Notes: generated by a model from the sequence alone, not told the origin. DNA of 64,000 bases from Brevibacillus panacihumi W25 (GCF_000503775.1 NZ_KI629785.1:744001-808000), one strand, 5' to 3'. Positions 8,523 to 17,141 are shown, numbered from the stretch's first letter. Numbers and translations: made by a program.

Positions 8523-9455
8523 CTAATTTTTTGTCTTTGGATCAAGTGCATCGCGCAGACCGTCTCCGACCAGATTGATCGAGAGAATCGTCAGCAGAAT
8601 GGCGATTCCCGGCGGCGCCCAAATCCACGGTTTAAATTGAAGCACCATGATCGACGTCGCATCCTGCAGCATGTTCCCCCAGCTCGGGATCGGCTGCTGT
8701 ACGCCTACACCCAAAAAGCTCAAGGCTGATTCCGTCAGGATGGCTTCCGCCGTTTGCAGCGTCGCCTGAACCGTGATCGGTGCCATGATATTTGGCAATA
8801 CGTGTTTAAACACGATCACCAGATTGTTTTGTCCCAGTGCCCGAACCGCTTCGACATACTCCATCTCCCGGATCCGCAGCACCTCTCCCCGCACCAGCCG
8901 CGTCATCGTCGTCCAGCTGACCAGACCGATAATGATCATGACGTTGTAGATGCTCGGCGTCAGCATGGTAGAGACCGAGATCACGAGGAAGAGAACCGGA
9001 AAACAGATCACGATATCGGTAATGCGCATGATGATCGCGTCCACCCATTTTCCGTAGTACCCCGCCAGCAAGCCGAGGAGAACGCCGATGCAGGTAGAGA
9101 TGGCGACCGCCACCAGCGCGACGCTCAAGGAAATCCGCCCTCCATAGATCAGCCGGCTGACGATATCCCGTCCCAGACTGTCCGTCCCGAGCCAATGCTC
9201 CCCGGACGGAGGCGCCATTACATTCAGCATCCCTGCCTGATTTTTTACCGATGAGTAGGGATCATAGGGAGATATCAACGGTGCGAACACGGCGGCCAGT
9301 ACGAGCAGACAGAGGATGACGGCCCCGACCATCGCCAATTTGTTCTTTTTGAATCGCTTCCAGGCTTCTGCGACGATGCTGTCTTTTTTCAGGGAAGAGA
9401 GGGGCTCGGGTACGGCAGGGTTGCTTGCAAGATCTGCATGTTGGCTCATTTTCAT
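8523..9455 (-). CDS. Peptide ABC transporter permease (OppC/DppC type)
   Basis: A 310-residue inner-membrane permease with a cytoplasmic N-terminus, a first membrane helix near residues 38-60 (MVGAVILCLLVLAAVFAPLI), a periplasmic-type segment with HWLGTDSLGRDIVSRLIYG, and five further helices. The EAA loop that contacts the ATPases is VEAVRALGQNNLVIVFKHVL. This is the classical architecture of DppC. It follows the DppB-type gene after 6 bases and is co-transcribed with the binding protein gene. Confidence 0.93.
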   Translation of the reverse strand: MKMSQHADLASNPAVPEPLSSLKKDSIVAEAWKRFKKNKLAMVGAVILCLLVLAAVFAPLISPYDPYSSVKNQAGMLNVMAPPSGEHWLGTDSLGRDIVSRLIYGGRISLSVALVAVAISTCIGVLLGLLAGYYGKWVDAIIMRITDIVICFPVLFLVISVSTMLTPSIYNVMIIIGLVSWTTMTRLVRGEVLRIREMEYVEAVRALGQNNLVIVFKHVLPNIMAPITVQATLQTAEAILTESALSFLGVGVQQPIPSWGNMLQDATSIMVLQFKPWIWAPPGIAILLTILSINLVGDGLRDALDPKTKN

Positions 9456-9461
9456 CTCCCC

Positions 9462-10424
9462 TTACGAATATCGAATCCGCGGATCAGCCCACGCGTAGGA
9501 AATATCCGCGATCAAGTTCCCAAGCAGCACCAGAATCGAGGTGAACAGATTCAAGGCCATAATCACCGGATACTCGCGTCCTACGATAGCGGAGATCCCC
9601 AAGCTCCCCATGCCCGGCCAGTTAAAAATATGCTCCGTGATATAGGCGCCGCCAAACAGGAACGGAATCGAAAGGCCAAAAATGGTGATAACGGGAATAA
9701 GTGCGTTGCGCAGGGCGTGCTTGAAGATGACCACACGCTTGCTCAGACCTTTGGCATGTGCTGTCCGGATAAAATCCAGCGAGAAGACCTCCAGCAGGCT
9801 GGATCTGGTGAACCGCATGACGACGGCAACGGTAGGCAGCGCCAGAACCGCGGCCGGCAACATGATGTGTCTGGCGTAGTCGATGAACAAAGCAATCCCG
9901 GTCAAGTCTTTTCCGATCGTTTTCATACCCGAGGTTGGGAACCACCCCAGTTTCAGCGCAAAAAGGAAAATCAGGCCCAAGCCGAAGAAAAACGACGGGA
10001 TTGAAATGCCCACCAGAGAAACGACCGTCAATACATAATCAGGCGTTTTGTTGCGATGCAGAGCCGAATAGACCCCTAGTGGAATCCCGATGACAAAGCT
10101 GAGCAAAAATGCCGTACAGGTAAGGAGAAGCGTCGCAGGCAATCGCTCCATAATCAATTGCGTCACTGGCTGTCCCGTCTTGATCGTGTAGCCGAGGTTT
10201 CCTTGCAAAATTTCTTTGAGCCAGTTGAAATACTGGTAGATGACCGGCTTGTTGAAGCCCAGCTCTTCTTGCACCTTTTGCATCTCGCTCAGCGGGATTT
10301 TCGGGTTGATCATGGTTTGCATGGGATTCCCCGGCGCCAGTTGCATGATGAAAAAGGTAAGCAGCGTAATCCCGATAATGATGGGAACGGCCTGCAGCAG
10401 CCGACGAATAATATAGCTAGCCAC
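9462..10424 (-). CDS. Peptide ABC transporter permease (OppB/DppB type)
   Basis: A 320-residue permease starting MASYIIRRLLQAVPIIIGIT, the standard DppB opening, with six predicted membrane helices and the loop IRTAHAKGLSKRVVIFKHAL that couples to the ATPases. NWPGMGSLGISAIVGREYPV is a conserved late segment. It is the first transporter gene in the transcript, after four peptidase genes, and lies 31 bases past the M24 peptidase stop. Confidence 0.94.
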   Translation of the reverse strand: MASYIIRRLLQAVPIIIGITLLTFFIMQLAPGNPMQTMINPKIPLSEMQKVQEELGFNKPVIYQYFNWLKEILQGNLGYTIKTGQPVTQLIMERLPATLLLTCTAFLLSFVIGIPLGVYSALHRNKTPDYVLTVVSLVGISIPSFFFGLGLIFLFALKLGWFPTSGMKTIGKDLTGIALFIDYARHIMLPAAVLALPTVAVVMRFTRSSLLEVFSLDFIRTAHAKGLSKRVVIFKHALRNALIPVITIFGLSIPFLFGGAYITEHIFNWPGMGSLGISAIVGREYPVIMALNLFTSILVLLGNLIADISYAWADPRIRYS

Positions 10425-10455
10425 GTAAAATCACCGCCTTCTTCTTTTTGTCTGT

Positions 10456-11631
10456 TTAGGATGAAATCAGGATCAACTCATCCTGCCGTCCGGAGAGATA
10501 TTCGATGCCTGCTTCGGTGACCAGGACATTTTCCTCCACGATGAAAGTCGGCCCGTCTTCCGGCAAAATGGTAGGCTCCAGCGTGAATACCATGCCAGGC
10601 TCGACTAACCCGTATGGCGCATTCCCGTAACGCTCCCATCTCGGTCCGAGCAATGTCCCTCCGTCATGGACATCCCGCCCGATCTGATGCCCAGTAGCGT
10701 GCGTGATCTCCGGCATCCCTCTTTTCAGCAGCAGATTGCGGGCGACCAGATCCACTTCATAGCCCTGGACACCTGGCTTCAGCGCATTCCCTGCTGCCGT
10801 GATCGCCGCGTGCGCTGCATCAAAGGCAGCCTGGATGTGCGCGGGGGCTTTGGTTTCTCCCGGCTTGAGGAAGTACACCGTCCGTGCGATATCGGAGACA
10901 TAACCGTCGAAATCCACCGAAAAATCCATGATGAGCAAATCTCCGGGAACGACGATGGCTTCTCCCGGCGGGCGGTGAGCGATCCGCTCTTTCATCACGA
11001 TCGGCATGGACAGGGTGCGGTCTACGCCATTGACGACCTCCCGCTTCTCCATTTCCTTGACGAAAAGCTGTCCGATCTCGATTTCCGACATTCCTGCCCG
11101 CAATTGCGCAAAGACCACGTCGTAAATCTCCTGCGTGATGACGATCGCTTGCTTGATTCGATCGATCTCCAACGGCGTCTTGATGCTGCGCAGCTTTTCC
11201 AGGAACGATTCAGAAGAGACGAATTCACCGGAAAAACAATCCTTCAGCACTTCCCGCAGCCAGCGGTAGCGCCCGGTCGTCAAACCGTCCGCCAGATTTT
11301 CCTTGCGCGAGTAATTCAGCGCGATCGTTTTGGGCTGATGCTTTGTCACGAAGGCTTGAAGAGTTTCTCCCAATTCCGTTGGGTATTTGAACACCTGATC
11401 AAACAGATTGGACTCCTCGATATCCTGCGCATCAATGCCGCTGCACATCGCGTACTTTTTGCCGTTCTTGCTGATGAGAAATGCCGCCGGCCCTACCGAC
11501 TTCACGCCTGTGATCAATGGCAGGCACGGGTCGCTGCCCTCGCTGGTCAGAATCAGCCACAGGTCGATATTGCTGTCCTGCAAATAGCGTACAGCTTGGT
11601 CCATTTTTTGCTGGTTGATGACATATTTCAT
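10456..11631 (-). CDS. M24 family peptidase, atypical His motif
   Basis: A 391-residue creatinase/aminopeptidase-P-like protein. The two metal Asp are in LIMDFSVDFDGYVSDIARTV and the two Glu in FTLEPTILP and FIVEENVLV. The His region reads TGHQIGRDVHDGGTLLGP instead of the usual GHGxGxxxHExP, a trait shared with the paralogue at 12938. The N-terminal creatinase domain carries DLWLILTSEGSDPCLPLITG. I chose ATG 11631 (MKYVINQQ) because AAGGGGGG lies 7 bases upstream and the preceding M20 gene stops at 11645. It is probably a metallo-dipeptidase or amidohydrolase for unusual peptides; the reaction is not certain. Confidence 0.9.
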   Translation of the reverse strand: MKYVINQQKMDQAVRYLQDSNIDLWLILTSEGSDPCLPLITGVKSVGPAAFLISKNGKKYAMCSGIDAQDIEESNLFDQVFKYPTELGETLQAFVTKHQPKTIALNYSRKENLADGLTTGRYRWLREVLKDCFSGEFVSSESFLEKLRSIKTPLEIDRIKQAIVITQEIYDVVFAQLRAGMSEIEIGQLFVKEMEKREVVNGVDRTLSMPIVMKERIAHRPPGEAIVVPGDLLIMDFSVDFDGYVSDIARTVYFLKPGETKAPAHIQAAFDAAHAAITAAGNALKPGVQGYEVDLVARNLLLKRGMPEITHATGHQIGRDVHDGGTLLGPRWERYGNAPYGLVEPGMVFTLEPTILPEDGPTFIVEENVLVTEAGIEYLSGRQDELILISS

Positions 11632-11644
11632 CTCCATTCCCCCC

Positions 11645-12928
11645 TTACGAATCCAAACAGATTTGTCGCAACGTTTCGGCAATCACCTTCGTGCCAAATA
11701 ACAGGGAGCTGACTGGAATCGCTTCATTATGGTTGTGTACCTTTCGCAACACGTCAGCGAAGGGCAGCTGCGGCAGAAGCGGGGAAAAACCGTACACATC
11801 AGACCCTCTCGCCCCCAAAAAGCGTCCGTCAGTTCTGCCCAGTGCGAGTATCGGCAGCAGTGTAGCTTCCGGATCATGCTCACGCAATTGAGATGCAAAT
11901 GCATTTACGAACTCCGAGTCCTCCAAGCTGCTCTCAAAGCCTGGTTCAAAGCTGTCGATCTGATAGCTGATGCCGAACTGCGTACACCATTCCTCAAGCA
12001 GCGCTTCCACCTCCGCCTGGCTGACATGGGGCAAAAGGCGGAATTCGATCTGCGCCTGGGCTTTGTAGGCAATGACATTGATCCGCTCTCCTCCTGCCAC
12101 GGCATTGACGGTGACGCTGTTGCGCAGCACGTAATGGCGCAAATCCTTCAAGGTTGCATCCATTTCAGCTGTCCCGAGAATATCCAAAAAGCGCTTGCCC
12201 ACTCCTACCATCTCTTCCGGGAACGAATAGGCGGTGGCGTGCTCGATCGCTCTGGCCAGTTTTTCGATGGCCTGCTCCTCTGGAGGACAAGATGCATGGC
12301 CGCCTTGCCCGGTGGCAAACAGCGTCGCTTTGCAAACGCCCTTTTCACCCGCTGTGATGAGCATGTAGTCTTTGTTGCCAGCCGTCAGATAGAAGCCCCC
12401 GCCTTCGTTTATCACCCATCCAGCAGGAAACCACTCAGGGTGTTGCCGGACGAGGTATTCCATGCCTTTTCGGCTGCCCTGTTCTTCATCGGCAGTGGCG
12501 ATCAGATAGACATCCCGGTTCAAAGCCTTGCCCCTGGAAGCTCGCTTCAGCAGGATGAACGCCATCAGTTCCATCGTTACGAGATTTTTCGTATCCAGCG
12601 CTCCCCTTCCGTAGATCCAGCCGTCTTCTTCGACAGCGGCAAAAGGGGGATGAATCCACTGGTCCAGGCTTGCCGGCACCACATCCAAATGGCTGATCAG
12701 CAGCAGCGGGGGTTCTGGGCCGCCCTGTATTTTGGCGAGTAGATTGCCTCGTCCCGGCTCGCTCTCCACGATCTCGCTTTCGATTCCCTCAGCACTCAGT
12801 ACCTTCGCGAGATAGCGCGCGCCTTCTGTCTCATTTCCGGCAGGAGCCGATGTGTTGATTCGGATCAGCTCTTTGAAGTGCTGCACCGTTTCCCTTTCCA
12901 AGTCGTGTGTCCACTCGATCGAAGACAT
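11645..12928 (-). CDS. M20 family metallopeptidase
   Basis: A 427-residue zinc peptidase of the ArgE/DapE/ACY1/CPG2 group. The first metal His is in LLLISHLDVVPA, the bridging Asp in WIYGRGALDTKN, the catalytic Glu pair in ATADEEQGS, and another ligand region in INEGGGFYL. A lid/dimerisation domain lies between about 200 and 310. Such enzymes remove N-acyl groups or cleave dipeptides in the cytoplasm. It pairs with the adjacent M24 gene, and the pair resembles the M20/M24 pair just upstream. Confidence 0.92.
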   Translation of the reverse strand: MSSIEWTHDLERETVQHFKELIRINTSAPAGNETEGARYLAKVLSAEGIESEIVESEPGRGNLLAKIQGGPEPPLLLISHLDVVPASLDQWIHPPFAAVEEDGWIYGRGALDTKNLVTMELMAFILLKRASRGKALNRDVYLIATADEEQGSRKGMEYLVRQHPEWFPAGWVINEGGGFYLTAGNKDYMLITAGEKGVCKATLFATGQGGHASCPPEEQAIEKLARAIEHATAYSFPEEMVGVGKRFLDILGTAEMDATLKDLRHYVLRNSVTVNAVAGGERINVIAYKAQAQIEFRLLPHVSQAEVEALLEEWCTQFGISYQIDSFEPGFESSLEDSEFVNAFASQLREHDPEATLLPILALGRTDGRFLGARGSDVYGFSPLLPQLPFADVLRKVHNHNEAIPVSSLLFGTKVIAETLRQICLDS

Positions 12929-12937
12929 GGCATCCTC

Positions 12938-14140
12938 CTATGATCCGCAAGCGATGGTGACCAGCTCCAGCTGCCTTTTGCTCAACACTTTCGCTCCCTG
13001 CTCGGTAATCAGTACGTTCTCCTCTACGAGAATGCAGGGCAGACCATCGTCTTGAATCACCGTAGGCTCGATGGCGTAAATCTCTCCGACCTGTACCGTC
13101 CCTTCGACAGCTGGCCTCGGCGGTGTGCGTCGCGGCCCCAGGATGGTCCCTCCGTCGTGCGTTTCTCTGCCGACCTGATGTCCTGTGGAGTGGCGAATGG
13201 TCGGGTAGCCAGCCGCTTCGATTCTCTGGCGTGCTGCGGCATCGACCTCCCAGCCCTGTACGCCCGGCCGGATGAATTGAATCGCTTGTGTAATCGCGTC
13301 AATGGCGGTGTCAAAGGCACGCTGGATCTCTTCCGGCGCTTTGGTCTCGTCTGGCTTGAGCAAATACACGGTCCTGGCGATATCCGATACGTAATCGTTG
13401 TACTTGAGCGAGAAATCGATGATTACGATATCTCCCGGAATCGTCTTGTGATCACCCGGCTTGCGGTGGGCCAGCCCATTCCGAACCGTACATACCAGCG
13501 GCGGATCATGCGGATTGCCCAAACCGTTGGAGAGGCCGCGCTTTTTCATCCCCTGCACGAACAGCTCGCCGATCTCGATTTCCGTCATGCCGCATTTGAT
13601 TTGAGAGAATACTTCCTCGTAAATCTCGATGGTGTAATCCACCGCTTTTTGAATGCAGGCGATCTCTGCAGGAGATTTCACGCTGCGCAGCTCTTTTAGG
13701 ATCGCTTCACTCGATACTTCCATTGCCTGCAAGCGCTCTTTGCCTACAAGCTCCTCCAGCCACAGGTATAAGCCAAACGTCAAGCCGTCGCACAGATGAT
13801 CGTGATGAGAAATATTGAGCGCCAATTTTTGAGGGGACAGCTTTTCCAGCTCCTGCAAAAAGACCTCATCCAGGCTGGAATAATAAGGAATTACCTCAGC
13901 GAACAATCCCGTTCCCTCGTAGTTTCCTTTATCGCTCACCGTCGCTATGACCTTATGCTGACCATTGCGATTGATAAAGATGGCTGCTGTATGAAACGAA
14001 CGGATGCCAAACAGCAGCGGCATGCTTGGGTCTGAGCCTTCTCTCGTCAGAACCAGCCAGGAATCCACCCCCGCCTTTTCCAGCAGGGCTGCGGCGTGGT
14101 CCAACTTTTCTTTGGCGATCTGATAGGTTCCCTGTACCAC
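12938..14140 (-). CDS. M24 family peptidase, atypical His motif
   Basis: A 400-residue paralogue of the protein at 10456-11631. It shares DSWLVLTREGSDPSMPLLFG near the N-terminus, the metal Asp pair in IVIIDFSLKYNDYVSDIART, the non-standard TGHQVGRETHDGGTILGP, and the Glu pair in YAIEPTVIQ and ILVEENVLI. The extra RTPPRPAVEGTV stretch after the His motif is also longer than in classical PepQ. It lies 10 bases after the stop-start boundary with M20 genes on both sides and should act in the cytoplasm on imported peptides. Confidence 0.9.
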   Translation of the reverse strand: MVQGTYQIAKEKLDHAAALLEKAGVDSWLVLTREGSDPSMPLLFGIRSFHTAAIFINRNGQHKVIATVSDKGNYEGTGLFAEVIPYYSSLDEVFLQELEKLSPQKLALNISHHDHLCDGLTFGLYLWLEELVGKERLQAMEVSSEAILKELRSVKSPAEIACIQKAVDYTIEIYEEVFSQIKCGMTEIEIGELFVQGMKKRGLSNGLGNPHDPPLVCTVRNGLAHRKPGDHKTIPGDIVIIDFSLKYNDYVSDIARTVYLLKPDETKAPEEIQRAFDTAIDAITQAIQFIRPGVQGWEVDAAARQRIEAAGYPTIRHSTGHQVGRETHDGGTILGPRRTPPRPAVEGTVQVGEIYAIEPTVIQDDGLPCILVEENVLITEQGAKVLSKRQLELVTIACGS

Positions 14141-14144
14141 TTGA

Positions 14145-15497
14145 TTACTCCCCTCTCGTCATGTATTGGCTGATTGATTCGTATAAAATCCTGATTCCAA
14201 AAAGCAGCGAGTCCAGCGGGATGCGCTCATTTACCCCATGCACCAGCGGAAGCACCTTTTCAAACGTGACATCGGGAAGCATCGGAGAGAAGCCGAATAC
14301 ACGGGAGCGATAAGGCAAGAGATGACGACCGTCACTGCTGCCAGTGGCGATGAAAGGCACTACTTTGCTGCCCTCGATCTGCGCTCGTACTCGCTGATCA
14401 AACAACTCGAACAACGGGCTTTCAAAATCCGTTTCGTACCCTTGAGAAAAGCTTTCGATCTGCCAGGAAACAGGCAGGTCTTCTACCAGCTGGGCCAGCT
14501 TCTCCTCCACCATCTCTCTTGTCACCCCGGGCAGCAGGCGGCAATCTACACAGATGACGGCCTCTCCTTGTGGCTGTCGGGCCAGCCTGCCCCCCTTCCA
14601 GATGGTCGGTGCCATCGTATTTTCGGTCATGGCGCGCAAGACATTTGCCATAAAGGGGCTTACATACGGCTGCAGAAGACGTAATTTTTCTGCAATCGGC
14701 GCTGAGATTGCCTCTTCTAGCTCGCAGCTTTGCAGCAATTGATCCAGGAGATAGACCGTGGTCTTCGGCGGTTCCGCCTCCCAGCGAAATTGCGTGATGC
14801 GTTGCACCAACTGGGCTGCGGCATGCATGGGTCGGTTGTCTACATAGTAAGGCGTCGATTGACTGTTTGCCACGTGGAAGGTAATTTGGCAGATTCCCTT
14901 TTGCCCGGTTTCGCACAAGTAGTGGGGAATGTCATTAACCAGGATTGGAAAACCGCCCCCTTCGCTGATCACATGCTTGTTGCGAAAGAGTTCGCCATGC
15001 GTATTCAACAATTCCAGGAGGCCATAGGTGCTGCCGCTTTCTTCGTCTGCAGTGGCGACGAGCAGAATGTCTTTTGCGAACGCGCGATTCTCCCGCTTTA
15101 ACAGGATGAGCGCCATCAGCTCCATGATGGTCAACTGCTTGGTGTCGATCGTTCCCCGTCCCCAGAGGACATCATCTACAATCTCGCCGGAAAAGGGCCC
15201 ATGCTCCCAATCCTCTGCGTCTGCCCCGACCACATCCAGGTGAGAGAGCAGAATCAGAGAGCTGCTAGCTGGGGCTTCCAAGGCCTGCGCCACAGGCTGT
15301 TGGTAGGAGATAAGAAGATTGGCCCTCCCCTCTGCCGTTTCCTTGATCTCGGTGTGAAGACCGTTCTCGCGGGCGAGTTTTGCCAGATAACGAGCTGCTT
15401 CCAACTCATTGCCCGGGGGATTCGTCGTATCGATTTGGATGAGCTTCTGCAGGTAGCTGGCTGCTTCGGCTTTTATGAGGTTCCATTGGATGGACAT
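14145..15497 (-). CDS. M20 family metallopeptidase
   Basis: A 450-residue member of the ArgE/DapE/ACY1 group and first gene of the operon. Metal-site motifs are LILLSHLDVVGAD, VLWGRGTIDTKQ and ATADEESGSTYG, then SEGGGFPI. I chose ATG 15497 (MSIQWNLIKAE) because AAAGGA lies 8 bases upstream; the longer frame from 15542 has a basic, low-complexity head without a good site. It pairs with the M24 gene 4 bases downstream, and the two look like one copy of a duplicated M20-M24 module. Confidence 0.91.
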   Translation of the reverse strand: MSIQWNLIKAEAASYLQKLIQIDTTNPPGNELEAARYLAKLARENGLHTEIKETAEGRANLLISYQQPVAQALEAPASSSLILLSHLDVVGADAEDWEHGPFSGEIVDDVLWGRGTIDTKQLTIMELMALILLKRENRAFAKDILLVATADEESGSTYGLLELLNTHGELFRNKHVISEGGGFPILVNDIPHYLCETGQKGICQITFHVANSQSTPYYVDNRPMHAAAQLVQRITQFRWEAEPPKTTVYLLDQLLQSCELEEAISAPIAEKLRLLQPYVSPFMANVLRAMTENTMAPTIWKGGRLARQPQGEAVICVDCRLLPGVTREMVEEKLAQLVEDLPVSWQIESFSQGYETDFESPLFELFDQRVRAQIEGSKVVPFIATGSSDGRHLLPYRSRVFGFSPMLPDVTFEKVLPLVHGVNERIPLDSLLFGIRILYESISQYMTRGE

Positions 15498-15572
15498 GGA
15501 ATCATTCCTTTGTTGTTGGTGGTGCTTGAGCCTGATTTTCATTTCGTTTCTCGAATGTTTGAATTTTTCACA

Positions 15573-15615
15573 ATCTTACCACGAGGTGAAAAAAGGGATG
15601 GGTAAAATATTTTAC
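15573..15615 (-). promoter_or_regulatory. Putative control region of the peptide operon
   Basis: A perfect 14-base palindrome, GTAAAATATTTTAC, lies at 15602-15615, about 105 bases before the first operon gene. Closer in, TAAGAT at 15573-15578 on the minus strand could be a -10 box, but no convincing -35 precedes it. The palindrome is a candidate operator; its protein is unknown, and the Crp/Fnr-type protein at the other end of the operon is one candidate. Confidence 0.4.
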
Positions 15616-15633
15616 ATATATGAAAAGTCTTTT

Positions 15634-15646
15634 TAGGGGGCTTGTC
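15634..15646. repeat. 13-base repeat, left copy (inverted partner at 18945)
   Basis: TAGGGGGCTTGTC at 15634-15646 is repeated in inverted orientation as GACAAGCCCCCTA at 18945-18957, 3.3 kb away. The sequence resembles the end of an IS1182-type or similar element. No transposase of that kind lies between, so the two copies may be footprints of past insertions or ends of a lost composite unit. Confidence 0.55.
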
Positions 15647-15746
15647 CAAAAAATGGCAGTAAACTTTTCTCTCGTGGGGAAATATTCTTTCCTAACGCCC
15701 TTCCGCACCTAATAAATTGGTAATGATAATAACGAAGGAGGGATAC

Positions 15747-15956
15747 ATGGTGGATCAGGAAAAGGTAACGATCAAAATCAACGACAATGGTTCGATTCGC
15801 ATTACCGGTCCTGTGGATTTAGTGGACGGAGTCGGGGACAAGTATGAGGTGGGAGCATCGTTTTCACTCTGTCGCTGTGGTCAGTCCGAGAAAAAGCCTT
15901 TCTGTGATGGGACGCATAAGAAAATCGGGTTTGAGAGCTCGCCTCGGGCGAAATAG
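15747..15956 (+). CDS. CDGSH iron-sulfur domain protein
   Basis: A 69-residue protein whose C-terminal half has the CDGSH signature CRCGQSEKKPFCDGTH: three Cys and one His that ligate a 2Fe-2S cluster. Members of this family in bacteria are small redox-active or cluster-transfer proteins of uncertain job. Start ATG 15747 follows AAGGAGG at the proper distance; the longer frame from TTG 15717 lacks a site. It stands alone, with the small acidic protein gene 50 bases downstream in the same direction and a terminator after that, so the two may be co-transcribed. Confidence 0.9.
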   Translation: MVDQEKVTIKINDNGSIRITGPVDLVDGVGDKYEVGASFSLCRCGQSEKKPFCDGTHKKIGFESSPRAK

Positions 15957-16005
15957 GCTTTTCGCGGATAATGGGGCAACCTATCATGGTAAAGGAGGGA
16001 TATTG

Positions 16006-16224
16006 ATGGTTCATTCAGAAGAGCCGAATAAACGAAGCGAAACAAACGAGGACTTGCAAGCAAGCAGTGACTACGCAGAAGCCTTAGAACAGTCCGGCAC
16101 AGCTGAAGCAAGTGATGAATTTGGACCTGACATTGGCATTCCTTCGAATTACGAAGCGAATCAAGTTGGGCAAAAGAAGAGTATGTCTGGGTTTGAAGTC
16201 AGTAAACATATTGGCAGGTTATAA
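16006..16224 (+). CDS. Small acidic protein, unknown function
   Basis: A 72-residue hydrophilic protein rich in Glu, Ser and Asp with no Cys and no membrane segment (MVHSEEPNKRSETNEDLQAS at the start, SGFEVSKHIGRL at the end). ATG 16006 is preceded by AAAGGAGGG, an excellent site, which argues that it is real despite its size. Such short acidic proteins are common among spore-associated gene products, but I recognise no family. A terminator follows immediately at 16224-16248. Confidence 0.7.
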   Translation: MVHSEEPNKRSETNEDLQASSDYAEALEQSGTAEASDEFGPDIGIPSNYEANQVGQKKSMSGFEVSKHIGRL

Positions 16225-16248
16225 TCCTCGGGTTTCGAGGATTTTTTT
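16224..16248 (+). terminator. Rho-independent terminator
   Basis: ATCCTCG at 16224-16230 pairs with CGAGGAT at 16236-16242, followed by six Ts. It closes the CDGSH and small acidic protein transcription unit. Confidence 0.85.
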
Positions 16249-16336
16249 ATGCATGCGTTTTCCTTTCGTCTTGAGCAGGTATTTTCACTTTCATGTGCAA
16301 TTTTAATCGTTACCAAAAATGTAGTAGGTGATTCAA

Positions 16337-16672
16337 TTGGCAAGAGTCCCGCCGATTCTAATTTTCTTCCTGAATTTCGTGACAGGTATCCCTGCTGTTT
16401 TCGTGTTTATCTTTTCGGGTTTGCTTATCTTTGGATTCGGGCCAATTACATTATCCCACGTGAAAGAACCGCCGATGCCCCCTTATGATTCTGCATCACA
16501 ACCGATTGAGTCGCAACTAATGGGAATTTTGATTGTACTCTTGTACTGCTGTTTTATTATTTTGGGGAACAAGTGGCTGCTTTCTGACTCCCCGTATACA
16601 TTTGAATACCGTTTGATTGCATACCTTGGTCTCTTCATCGGGATTTTTGTTGGTTTTAGCTTGGTTGATTAG
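16337..16672 (+). CDS. Small membrane protein, unknown function
   Basis: A 111-residue protein with three or four predicted membrane helices (VPPILIFFLNFVTGIPAVFV, IFSGLLIFGF, LMGILIVLLYCCFIIL, LGLFIGIFVGFSLVD) and a short loop containing PPMPPYDSASQPIES. I chose TTG 16337 because TAGGTG lies 6 bases ahead; GTG 16328 overlaps that site. No family is recognised. It is a lone gene at the entry of the accessory zone, and AT content rises from here on. Confidence 0.55.
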   Translation: MARVPPILIFFLNFVTGIPAVFVFIFSGLLIFGFGPITLSHVKEPPMPPYDSASQPIESQLMGILIVLLYCCFIILGNKWLLSDSPYTFEYRLIAYLGLFIGIFVGFSLVD

Positions 16673-17044
16673 ATTTTGTTAAAGCATAGACGCAGGTTCT
16701 CTCCTAACCAGCCACGAATGACACGCCAAGGTAGATTACCCCGTTTCATAAGCCCGAAGACTAGGTAGGAATAGCCTATACTTAAAAAACTGGCTTACCT
16801 CCCTTCTTTGCTCTGCTGGAATTCCCTAGAGCATCCAGTTTGCTGAATTGGTTTAATGGTGTTGAAGATATGGAAATTTTAATTCACTAACCAGTTGTAT
16901 TCTTGATTTGGTCTTGGGCTATTTAACATTTCTAATTCTCGCTGAGTCATTCATTACTACCCTTTTGGATTATTTTGGTTCTTATTAACAAGTTTATCAT
17001 TTCTAAAAGAATAAAATAAAAACGCACCGTAAAGGTGCACTTTG
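16673..17044. other. Intergenic stretch without a clear gene
   Basis: About 370 bases hold no intact frame. The minus strand gives short broken stretches such as GLMKRGNLPWRVIRGWLGE and MTQRELEMLNSPRP, which may be remains of decayed genes. A minus-strand terminator-like hairpin (GCACC at 17024-17028, GGTGC at 17034-17038, then T-rich) closes the region. Confidence 0.4.
17012..17038 (-). terminator. Minus-strand terminator-like hairpin
   Basis: On the minus strand GCACC TTTAC GGTGC is followed by GTTTTTATTTT. The stem is only 5 bases. It could have served a minus-strand gene now separated from it by the IS3 remnant to its right. Confidence 0.45.
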
Positions 17045-17141
17045 AACTGTGACCCACAAGATGGACACTTAAAAAAGTGACCCTTTTGTGGGTCATTTGT
17101 GTTTTAATCTACCTAATTAGAAAAGAGCGGGGGAAAAATTT

